A stretch of DNA of 64,000 nucleotides from assembly GCA_949825025.1 (NCBI GenBank), contig OX463780.1, positions 19,689,480 to 19,753,479 of the forward strand, read 5' to 3'. The notes under the pieces were generated by a model that was not told where the DNA came from, searched no databases, and saw only the letters and a program-made list of their open reading frames with translations. Below, one piece after another: positions 34,801-48,127 of the stretch. This DNA is from Siphlonurus alternatus (lineage: Eukaryota; Arthropoda; Insecta; Ephemeroptera; Siphlonuridae). Made by a program: the position numbers and the translations under genes. The stretch's first letter is position 1. Every line of letters starts with the position of its first letter.

Positions 34801-37800
34801 GGAGATAGGGAGGCTCAGGTGACAGCGGTCAGTGAGCATCATCAAGAGGAGGAGGAGGAGGAGGCAGATCCACAGCAGCCCTCCACTCCAGCCAAGGTGA
34901 GAACGGTCTCAAGTTCTGCTGCAGTGCAGCCCAGTGGCATAGCCAGAGATTTTAAGAAGTATGGGGAAAGGGGGAGGGGAGCAGAAGACGGTGGACTTCG
35001 TTATGTATGTTATACTTAGTCCTGGTCCCTCAAGGTAAGGGGTGTGTACTATCCCCTTTTCCATATCCTCCCCTTGATGTAGCCTGTCCCACAGTACTAA
35101 TCTCGTTCAGTTCCCTGCTTTATTTTTTTTAATCTGAAACCAATGGAAACTGGTAAATGTGGTTAGCAACTTCTACTATTTTTTTTTATCTTGTTGTGTT
35201 TATTACAAGTTAAATTGATTGCATCTTTTTCCTTCCTTGCAAGACGTATTCATCTTGCAAATCAATTAGACTTGCTTGAAATAAATAAATTCACCAACAA
35301 TTTATTCAAAGTAAAATATGTTCCATGTTTCTACATTTGTAAAGGCGGATTCAGATGGCGACAACGGCGATGCGACGCGATTTTGACATAAAAGCTGTGA
35401 AATCCTATGCGGCGGCGAATTCGCCGGTAATCGCGTTAATTACGATGCTCTTTTTCTTTTAATCGCCCAATATGGCCGCCAATGGATGTTACAGCAAGTG
35501 CGCATTATTCGCGTCGCGTCACATGGTAAAAATCGCCATGTGAATCCACCTTAAGAGAGAAACTTTTGTAAGAAAAATTGTAATATAGAATACTGGCTCT
35601 ACATTTTAATTTTGTTTTGTGTAATTGCTCTTTTCTAGAATTCCCCGTAAATATTGTATATTGAATGAGTATGAATTGAATAATTGATTCCTTTTATTTT
35701 CTTTCACATTAAGCACATGAGCAACATGTGCTGGTTGCCCCAAAATAGAATCAATGACGGTTTAATGACAATACTAGATCATAAACTATTTCAAATTTAC
35801 ATAACTTCAACTCCACACTTTATTTGCAGCCGTTTGAGAGTTTCTCTGACTTCCCGATGGCGGTGATTCACGAGGAAGATGAGGACGATGGGGGCAGCAC
35901 CAGCAGCTCGGGTACAGAGTTCATCCCGTCATCCTGGAACTCTGAGGCCGCTCCCAGCCGTTCGTCCCTGCGCAGTCCAGACAAGAAGTCCGTAAGTGTT
36001 TGCTCAGAACAGCCTCTGTCGCAAGTAGCGATTAATTGTAATCATGTTAAACATCTTTCCATGCTAACATAGGAAGAAGAGGAAATTATTGTAAGTTTAG
36101 GGTGTTGGTGTTTTTTTATTGTCAGCATGGACTGTTCTTTTTCATTTTTATCACATTTTTATGTTTAATTTTTCAACATTTTTTTTTCTGTTTTTTAATA
36201 AAATATACAAGCTTTAATTAGAATAGTTAATTATCTATCTCCCACAAATAAATGTTTTTGGTACAACATTTTTTTATTTTTAAATTTATCATGATAAAGA
36301 AAACCCATTTTTTTTTTTCTAGATGAAATGAGTGAAAACAAAGTTTGAACACATTTCCATCGACAACATTAATATTTCAATGACAATTTATTTAGACAGC
36401 ACACCTCCCATGCACTGGCATGTGAGAGCCGATACTGATGTCTGGTTTGTTTGTCCTCAGGACCCCAAGAAGAATGTGTCGTTCAAGCGACAGAAGTACC
36501 ACTGTGTGTATGAATACCCACGGGAGGCAAGCGACACGGAGCTTGATGAAAATGCAGCGGAGGCTCGCCGACAGTGGAGTCTTGCCCAGCCTAACATAGA
36601 CTACGCCAGCTATGCAGGTGAACATGCAGTGGGAACATGAGTCTGTCTTTCTTAATTATATAATAAGCAAATGCAATAATTAACTTGCATTTCATCCCAT
36701 TCTTAAAATAGTTTTGCTATAAATAATAAAATTACTAAAAACTATTTTGCTCCATATTTTTTTATATTTTTTCCCCAATCTGATTCAGCTCTAATTGAAG
36801 TCATGTTTAATAATAAAAATTTAGACTAAAGAAATATTGCAAACCATGGAAAACTTGGGAGTGCTTCTTTTGCATCTTATACACCTTACTGCAGAGTTAA
36901 TTGCGCTGACGTCATGCCCCTGTAAGTTAGGCTGCCCTATGGAGGACCAGAATGCACAGACTAGTATAAAAACAAATTACATACAGTATTGATTTTTTTT
37001 TTCACTTTATTAAACAAAATAAATTGGGTTTAAAAAGTTGTAAAAATACTAAATATACACCAATAAACGATAGATAGCATAAAAAAGAATCGCATCATTA
37101 TAGAACAATCAAAACTATTTTATTTAGTAGTTTTTTTGTCATTTCTCCTATCTAATGCCATGGTAGTTGGACCTTCACTTTCTCTGTTCTACCTTCCTGA
37201 CCGTCCATATACCTGCTCTGCTATTTTCCCTCGTAAACAAAAACAGCAAACAACTCTATAGACACCTTATTATACAAAACATTATCTTGAACAAAAAATA
37301 AACACTGACCATGAGTGCTGCTGTGTTGTCTGCTGCAGACTGGGAGATGCTGGAGGATGAGTTGACGGAGGCTGCTGACCAGGACACGGACCCTGACTCC
37401 TCAGAGCACACCAAGCCAGAGCCCTTCGACTTCTACAAGCTGAACAACATTGAATGTGACTTCAGCAATGGTGAGTTTGCTTGTCCTTGATGGTAGATTG
37501 TATCTTGACAGATACAGTAAAACGGGGGAACTTTAACAGGCAAGGCAACTTGGAACCAAAGTGAAATATTTTATTCCATCCTGCTATCTCCTCCCCTTCC
37601 TCCTTATATTGGAAGACATGTTACATATTATCCTCAGCTGCTTAAAATACATATGTAAGGTATTGAGGAGATAGTTTTCATGGATTTCACCTAAATAATT
37701 TCACTGGCAGGTACTTAAACTACTAAAGACAGTACATACATATTATGTGTCAATGGCAAGTTTTTATTGCAATAATTAAATAAACATGCTATAATTCTCA

Positions 37801-38353
37801 TTGTGATTGTTATATATATTGTGTTTATTTCAACAATGATTTTGCAGTTATTTGTTTTGATTTGATTGTGAGTAAATTTAATTCATAATATTAATGAAAC
37901 TGTTTCAAATATGTTGTGCAATGAGTGGGCAAATAATATTTATCATATTTATTATTTCAAGGAGCAAATTGTAAGAGCAACATAAATTTAAAGTTTACAA
38001 TAATTGAAATTCACACCTTACAATCCATAGGTATGAGTGAAGACGGAGAATTCTTCATCAGTAGTTCTGCACGACCGTTCCACCTAAGTCCATCGTTCAG
38101 CAGTCAGTTCTTCCCTGGAAATATCTCGGCAGAGGCGGCTCCCGCCTCTCCAGGGGGCAGCTGCAGCAGCAGCAGTGCCACGCCTCCTTCTCCCCTGTCC
38201 CCCTCAAGTGCCATGGGCGAACTTCGTCACACACGCGACAAGCTCAAGCTGGACCTATCCAAGTTCTCCCTGGCACCACTCACCCCCAAAACGCCTCCCC
38301 CCACTGCTGTCACCCCACCAAGTGAAAGCATAACGGACGAGAGCCATGCATGA
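13750..38353 (+). CDS. Lemur tyrosine kinase (LMTK/AATYK family), 5' partial, 15 exons
   Basis: A single-pass membrane protein kinase-like receptor of the LMTK family. In vertebrates the family acts in endosomal trafficking and neurite regulation and binds PP1 and CDK5/p35. Exons: 13750-13868, 25112-25409, 26016-26083, 26484-26693, 27539-27672, 28186-28270, 28330-28425, 28909-29081, 29535-34347, 34798-34896, 35830-35991, 36073-36090 (microexon, tentative), 36461-36617, 37339-37470, 38031-38353. All junctions are GT-AG and phases agree, giving about 2,294 residues after a split first codon. Order: transmembrane helix, Pro-rich juxtamembrane region, kinase domain, then about 1,900 residues of acidic Ser-rich tail. 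The signal peptide and start codon exon, expected upstream in phase 1, were not found. Human LMTKs are about 1,375-1,500 residues, so this tail is longer. The family assignment rests on GWFGKV, the DYG motif, the overall architecture and the C-terminal PP1 motif. Confidence 0.92.
15272..15389. mobile_element. Fold-back element in LMTK intron
   Basis: ATTCACGAAGGAAGTTATCC at the left end pairs imperfectly with GGATAAATTTTTCGTGAAT at the right. GGTTTCTCACTACCACGTT pairs with AACGTGGTTAGTGAGAAAC around a loop of about 20 bp. It is a palindromic MITE-like sequence without coding capacity, and its target duplication is not clear. Confidence 0.7.
18512..18660. mobile_element. Fold-back element in LMTK intron (CCGGTATTACAC termini)
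   Basis: The termini AAGCCGGTATTACAC and GTGTAATACCGGTTTT are inverted. Inside, ACAATTTTTCCTTGCAAGAA pairs with TTCTTGTAAGGAAAAATTGT. A terminus of the same family occurs at 10,313-10,329. No coding capacity. Confidence 0.72.
19413..19976 (+). other. GC-richer island with long open frame, unassigned
   Basis: Two overlapping frames stay open through 19,474-19,695, and one continues to 19,976. The segment is clearly richer in GC than its surroundings. I recognise no protein family. It includes RGIPSIIRRPQSYIGRLATR in one frame and RGLPRQPATDITHHSRVEEF in another. It could be a repeat fragment, an alternative first exon of the LMTK gene or an unrelated transcript. Low confidence that it is coding. 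Confidence 0.2.
22735..22965 (+). other. GC-rich island, possible alternative promoter or exon
   Basis: An abrupt rise in GC content in an AT-rich intron, with CGTCGTAGCGAACGTGCCCG and CACCGGTGTAGCTGC. The open frame of 76 codons has no family resemblance. As LMTK genes in other animals use alternative first exons, a promoter role is possible, but nothing in the sequence proves it. Confidence 0.2.
23495..23521. repeat. (CT)n microsatellite
   Basis: About twelve CT units preceded by a T run, in the large LMTK intron. Confidence 0.95.
24030..24243 (+). other. GC-rich island 0.9 kb before the juxtamembrane exon
   Basis: The segment contains ACGACGACGACGG and CTAGCGGCCCCTGCTGTC. A 66-codon open frame lacks any recognised domain. 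It could be a short-isoform first exon or an enhancer. No transcription evidence can be read from sequence. Confidence 0.2.
25112..25409 (+). CDS. LMTK exon: proline-rich juxtamembrane linker
   Basis: The acceptor TTTTCGCAG and donor CTTG|GTGAGT frame 99 codons plus one base. The peptide starts EFTDTTSNHSLSTAGFVNP and moves through a Pro/Val/Thr-rich region (PPPGVPLVTPPAAPP, PVPPPLRPP) before leading into the kinase domain. Three overlapping frames are open because of the GC-rich composition. This frame was chosen because its phase matches the exons on both sides. Confidence 0.85.
26016..29081 (+). CDS. LMTK kinase domain exons (seven exons)
   Basis: Exons 26016-26083, 26484-26693, 27539-27672, 28186-28270, 28330-28425 and 28909-29081 encode most of the domain, which finishes at the start of the 29,535 exon with LYHLMRLCWSSEPDRPTVGQ. 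Landmarks: glycine loop LGTGWFGKV; beta-3 strand VVVRIL with Arg (26,538-26,540) where human LMTKs have Lys; alpha-C Glu in FLREVSHL; catalytic loop HTDLAARN with Asp at 28,187-28,189; metal-binding Asp in GDYG (28,238-28,249); CAPD in place of APE (28,378-28,386); and VWTLGVVMWEI in the C-lobe. HxD with Ser or Thr and DYG are also family traits. The Lys-to-Arg change suggests weak or absent ATP-dependent catalysis. One intron (28,271-28,329) is only 59 bp. Confidence 0.92.
27090..27210. mobile_element. Small fold-back MITE, family with a second copy at 43,753-43,884
   Basis: ACACTCGTCGCCTTGGAAAA pairs with TTTTCCAAGGCGATGACTGT, and GCCTTGTTAGTCACCATGCC pairs with GGCATGGTGATTAACAAGG around a short loop. 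It lies in a LMTK kinase-domain intron. The second copy, in a WDR13 intron, shares the terminal ACGAGTGTACA and central GTTAATCACCATGC blocks. Confidence 0.8.
29535..34347 (+). CDS. LMTK giant exon: kinase C-lobe end and disordered tail
   Basis: A single exon of 4,813 bp (acceptor TGATGCAG, donor GGAAG|GTGAGT). The first 30 codons close the kinase fold (LMRLCWSSEPDRP). The remaining ~1,570 residues are rich in Ser, Asp, Glu and Asn and look disordered. Visible substructures are degenerate repeats of DL(I/L)(R/K)SDS at 31,591-31,803, three (M/T)IAF(E/D) motifs (about 32,023, 32,145 and 32,388), an SDSGF and SDSGLE region at 32,940-33,080, and a run of Ser-Pro and Thr-Ser-Pro sites at 33,685-33,815 that would suit proline-directed kinases. 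CDK5 phosphorylates mammalian LMTK1, so that link is plausible by homology only. Antisense open frames here are shadows. Confidence 0.92.
34798..35991 (+). CDS. LMTK exons: acidic tail segments
   Basis: Exon 34798-34896 (33 codons: EGDREAQVTAVSEHHQ, six Glu, then ADPQQPSTPAK) and exon 35830-35991 (54 codons: PFESFSDFPMAVIHEEDEDD, then GGSTSSSGTEFIPSSWNSEA). Both keep phase 0 with canonical splice sites. The intron between them contains a MITE at 35,343-35,551 and a GGCATAGCCAGAGATTTT-type repeat start near 34,935. Confidence 0.85.
35340..35554. mobile_element. MITE with TAA target duplication (PIF/Harbinger-like)
   Basis: The element 35,343-35,551 (209 bp) has inverted termini AGGCGGATTCAGATGGCGA and TCGCCATGTGAATCCACCT, and is flanked on both sides by TAA. 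A 3-bp TWA-type duplication is characteristic of PIF/Harbinger elements. The interior is CpG-rich (GCGACGCGATTT, ATTCGCGTCGCGTCAC), unlike the surrounding intron. Confidence 0.75.
36073..36090 (+). CDS. Candidate 18-nt microexon (EEEEII) of LMTK
   Basis: CTAACATAG precedes exactly 18 bases encoding Glu-Glu-Glu-Glu-Ile-Ile, followed by a perfect GTAAGT donor. Length and phase (0/0) let it be skipped or included without breaking the frame. It would sit between DKKS and DPKKNVSF, just before the PP1-docking motif. The acceptor has a reasonable branch-like CTAAC but a weak pyrimidine tract, so inclusion is probably regulated if real. Confidence 0.5.
36461..38353 (+). CDS. LMTK C-terminal exons with PP1-docking motif
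   Basis: Exons 36461-36617, 37339-37470 and 38031-38353 (stop TGA at 38,351-38,353). The first encodes DPKKNVSFKRQKYHCVYEYP. KNVSF (36,470-36,484) fits the RVxF consensus for protein phosphatase 1 catalytic subunit binding, and LMTK proteins are known PP1 partners. The next exon encodes DWEMLEDELTEAADQDTDPD, then PEPFDFYKLNNIECDFSNG. The last exon encodes MSEDGEFFISSSARPFHLSP, a Ser/Pro-rich stretch, and RDKLKLDLSKFSLAPLTP near the end. Phases 1 and 1 match across both introns. Confidence 0.9.
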
Positions 38354-40097
38354 CACACGTGGCGATGTGACTCGCACATACCATCTATTGTGTAGTTCTT
38401 TTTATAAATATATACATATTGTTTCATCCCTCCCCGCCCTCCTCTAAGCGTCAACTTTTAATGTAGTTGGTTGGTAATGCCGTATTTGCCTGAGATTGTT
38501 TTAAAAATTGAAAAGATTTTTCTGTGATGTCATTTTATTAAAAAAAAAATGTGTTGGAACTTTATTATTGAGTGTTAGATTTTTTTTTTTGTTTTCTTTA
38601 AACATTTATGTTAATCATATTTACGTATTTATTAGAAATTGTAATACTTATTTTTTAAGGAAACATTTTTTTTTTTCTTAATTTGAAGATTGTTATTTAA
38701 ATTAATTAATATTGTTTGATGGAATAGTAATAGTACTAAGTGCTAATAATAAATTAATTGCGATAACTTATTAATTAAACTGAATATTGTTTATGGGCCT
38801 AAGACTGTCACAAAAATTTATTCTTTATTTTATTTTTTTCTGGTATGTTTCTAACTGATTGAATGATGCAGAGATTTAAATTTTTAAGTAGATATTCTAA
38901 ATGTCTTAGTAACAAAATTAGTGCAATGTTCCCCATTTATTTACCAAACACAAAAACTACTTAATTAACAGGAATTTTATGTTTGAAATTTCAACTATTT
39001 ATTTCCACAGGGTTTTTCTGGCACTAGAAATTGTTGCAGGAAAACTGGTGATAACACTGTCAGTGTTTAGTAAAAACTTAATCAGCTTTCTTTATAAATA
39101 TAAATTGATTAGAGACGCAAAAAATTAACTCCAAAAACTTAATTGTCCCTGATATTCCTTGTTGATTTTTTTCAATGTTTTACCATCTTTGTTTTTTTGT
39201 TTTTTTATTAAGTGACAAACAGTAAACTTTGTTAGTTTGTTAGTTTAATAAAAAAAAAAAAAGGTGATTGAGAGCCTGGCAAAATCAAATAAGTTTTAAA
39301 GTCATATACAAGTTAAAAATTATTATCAGCTAGTGCACCGAGATATGAAATTTATCTCTACCTGCAATGGTTTATAATCCCGTTTTATTTCTAGGCCCTC
39401 AATTGTTCTAAAAATGGCTGAGGCTTCAACTTTGTTTTGTTGTTAATTTTAATTCAGATAATAAACGAACACTGCAAGTATGTTAATAGAGAGAAAAATC
39501 ATATAGGCTTAAATAAATTATGACTAAATGCCATCCAATTAATTTAATAAGTATATTTATGTGCCCGGCACTTTTTTTTTTTTTTTTTTTTAAATAAAAT
39601 AAACCAACTGCTGTGTATATAAACTCTCTATAGTTGCGTCCTTTAATGTTTTTTTGAATTGCACTCAAATTAAAATTATTTACTGAAGAAAATATTTTTA
39701 ACTTTTATTTTGTGATCACATTTAAATTAATTTAGTACTTAGTGTAAAAAACCGTCCAGCGCAATCATGGTGCTTTAAAATATAAAAAATATTGGTTTAT
39801 AGATAATGCTTTCAACATTTTTTTGTTTTGTTGTTATTTGTGTTGCAGTTATATTTATATTACGACATTGCAATATAAGTTGAATTTAATGTACTGTATA
39901 TGTTAATTTTATAATCCATATAGACAAGACAATGAACACTGTATATTGAACAGATACATATTATAAATAATATTACTATGTAATAATTTTATTTGAGTTT
40001 ATGAAATTAATTAAATATAACTAAAATAAAAATTTATTTATACGTTTTTAATTTTTGAATATATTTTCCCTCACTTTTTTATGTATCGAGAAGCTAA
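38354..40097 (+). other. LMTK 3' UTR and convergent intergenic sequence
   Basis: The stop codon is followed by AT-rich sequence. The first clear AATAAA-type signal on the plus strand is at 38,748-38,753, which would give a 3' UTR of about 400 bp. Later AT-rich sequence has no reading frame of interest. T runs lie at about 39,569-39,591. Confidence 0.5.
38748..38753 (+). terminator. Candidate polyadenylation signal of LMTK
   Basis: AATAAA in the sequence CTAATAATAAATTAATT, about 395 bp after the stop codon. It is the first canonical hexamer seen. Later A-rich hexamers exist, so use is uncertain. Confidence 0.4.
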
Positions 40098-40453
40098 TTA
40101 AGGGTAAGGTAACGCCACCAATGTTAAAAAAAAATCCCTCTCACAAAAATTCTGAAAAAAATTTAAAATGTTCTCCTCTATACCCCTTATCAGTAGCTAA
40201 AATATCAGGTATACAAATACGATCTAGTTTTTGAGTTATGAATTTTTAAAGTTGACCAATTTAACATGGGAGTTTCATTTCTCCATGTTAAAGTAGTCAA
40301 CTTTAAAAATTTATAACTCAAAAACTAGATCGTATTTGTATACCTGATATTTTAGGTACTGATAGGGGGTATAGAGGAGAACATTTTAAATTTTTTTCAG
40401 AATTTTTGTGAGAGGGATTTTTTTTAACATTGGTGGCGTTACCTTACCCTTAA
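40098..40453. mobile_element. Palindromic MITE copy 1, TTAA-flanked, 348 bp
   Basis: TTAA flanks both ends (40,098-40,101 and 40,450-40,453). The termini GGGTAAGGTAACGCCACC and GGTGGCGTTACCTTACCC are perfect inverted repeats, and the two halves pair almost throughout, including ATACAAATACGATCTAG with CTAGATCGTATTTGTAT. The unpaired centre is only about 15-20 bp. A TTAA target is known for piggyBac-type transposition, although the termini do not show the usual CCC start, so the superfamily is open. It lies between the convergent LMTK and WDR13 genes. Confidence 0.88.
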
Positions 40454-41232
40454 TACAGTTTAAAAAATGCAAAAGAAATATTTCAAATTATTGAGATGCA
40501 TCCTAATAAATTTAATAGCAATTTAAGTGTGACCAAAGTTCATCAATTTAGTTTTAAAATAATTAAGGGCATACAAGTTACCAGTGTTACAGAAGAATTG
40601 CAAGGATTCCTATTTAAAAAGCAAATACTTTTTTTTCATTAATTGAGGCGAAATATTTTTATTTATAAACATTTACCACTGGGATAAACATATTAACATT
40701 GTTAACTATAAAATGCAATATTCATATATAATATTAAAAATAATTTTTATTATGTTGATGACTCAAAACTTAACAACCACTATCAGAACTGCAGTAATAA
40801 CACCCTACAGTATCTTGTAAAATTAAAATAACTGAAGAAAAAGGTACTAGTATTTTTAATTTAAGTACTGCCATGTATGCATAAATATTTATCATAGTTT
40901 GTTTAAACTTAGGAAAATTAGCAGATCTGTATTACCTATTAATAACTATATTGGTAGTGTCATGTAAAATAATTTATGGAAGTTCAGAGATTTAGAAAAT
41001 TGGCAATATTAAAAAAAATATATACAAAAATTTGTAAAATCTTTCTCATTTTTTTTTTTTTTTTTTTTCTAAAATAAAAAACTTTGACCTTTGATAAAAA
41101 GATACAGTAGCCATATTGAAGTGATACCGGTACTTATTGTAATTATGGAGTGACAAAATCACTAGTTATATATTGTGTAATATATATTTAAATACAAAGT
41201 TAGATTGGCAGATATTAAAATAATAATAATGA

Positions 41233-41587
41233 TTAAGGGTAAGGTAACGCCACCAGTGTTAAAAAAAATCCCTCTCACAAAAATTCTGAAAAAAATTTAA
41301 AATGTTCTCCTCTACACCCCCTATCAGTAGCTAAAATATCAGGTATACAAATACGATCTAGTTTTTGAGTTATAAATTTTTAAAGTTGACTACTTTAACA
41401 TGGAGAAATGAAACTCCCATGTTAAATTGGTCAACTTTAAAAATTCATAACTCAAAAACTAGATCGTATTTGTATACCTGATATTTTAGGTACTGATAGG
41501 GGGTATAGAGGAGAACATTTTAAATTTTTTTCAGAATTTTTGTGAGAGGGATTTTTTTTAACATTGGTGGCGTTACCTTACCCTTAA
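41233..41587. mobile_element. Palindromic MITE copy 2, opposite orientation, 347 bp
   Basis: Same family as 40,102-40,449 with TTAA at both ends (41,233-41,236 and 41,584-41,587). The central loop is the reverse complement of copy 1 (ATGGAGAAATGAAACTCCCAT here against ATGGGAGTTTCATTTCTCCAT there), so the element sits in the opposite orientation. The copies differ at only a few bases. It ends about 75 bp beyond the WDR13 stop codon. Confidence 0.88.
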
Positions 41588-41631
41588 TTTGTGAACTTCC
41601 ACTTTTAAACAAATTATTATTTTAAATTAAA

Positions 41632-41637
41632 TTTATT
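41632..41637 (-). terminator. Candidate WDR13 polyadenylation signal
   Basis: AATAAA on the minus strand, 25 bp after the stop codon at 41,662-41,664. If used, the 3' UTR is only about 45 bases and cleavage falls between the stop codon and the MITE at 41,583. Confidence 0.5.
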
Positions 41638-41661
41638 ATAATGCTCAAGTTTAAAGAATGA

Positions 41662-47371
<5,710 letters not shown>

Positions 47372-47510
47372 TCTTGTACAGTATATATATTATTATACGC
47401 AGTATGTACGTACTGATACAGTATTTATAGCTTCTGTGTGTGTGTGATACCGAGCTGAAGTTATCTCCCGACCATCTCCGCGCCATCTCCGGAGAATCGT
47501 GACGTCACTA
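47372..47510 (-). promoter_or_regulatory. WDR13 promoter region with CRE palindrome
   Basis: Upstream of the start codon on the minus strand: TATAAATA-like sequence at about 47,422-47,430 (55 bp before ATG), GGAGATGGCGCGGAGATGG at about 47,472-47,490 (an ATGGCG core resembling a YY1-type site), and TGACGTCA at 47,500-47,507 (consensus CRE). The cluster of GC-rich sites directly upstream of an otherwise AT-rich gene start supports a promoter. The transcription start cannot be fixed. Confidence 0.55.
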
Positions 47511-48127
47511 AAAAGTACAATACCAGCACATTGAAACTGAACTGTTTGAAAAGAGCTTTAATACGAATATTTACTACTTATTAAAAGTAATTAAAGATAG
47601 ATTACATCTAATATCACAATTGTTGTACATACTATATCTTATTTAAACCAATAAAAAGGATATTACGTCAAAACATGAATTACAAGAGAGAATGGCAATT
47701 TAGGTGGGAAAATTTGAAAATTATAAACTTATCTGTCTCAAATATATTCAGAGGATTTTATTCCTATACTAAAGTAAAATGACCTATGTGCAATTTATTT
47801 TATTGTATAAAATATTAAAAAAATAGAGCTAAGTACATTTGCAATTAATTTCTGAAATAAAATTCTTTAATACCAGAAGCTAAGAATGATAAATCAGCCC
47901 TGGAAATAGAAATTTTATCATTTTCATCGTCCACGCCTCTGGAGTTATTTTCTAAGCGAAGAACTATACGTCGTGCCTTTCCAGGAATTATTTCTAATGA
48001 GCTCAATTACATTTGCTATCGACTTCTGAAAAAAAATTTTATAATACCAGAGGCTAAGGTACTCAAATTAGCCCTGGAGATAGAAATTTTATCTTTTTCA
48101 TCGTCCGCGGCTCTGGAGATATTTTCT

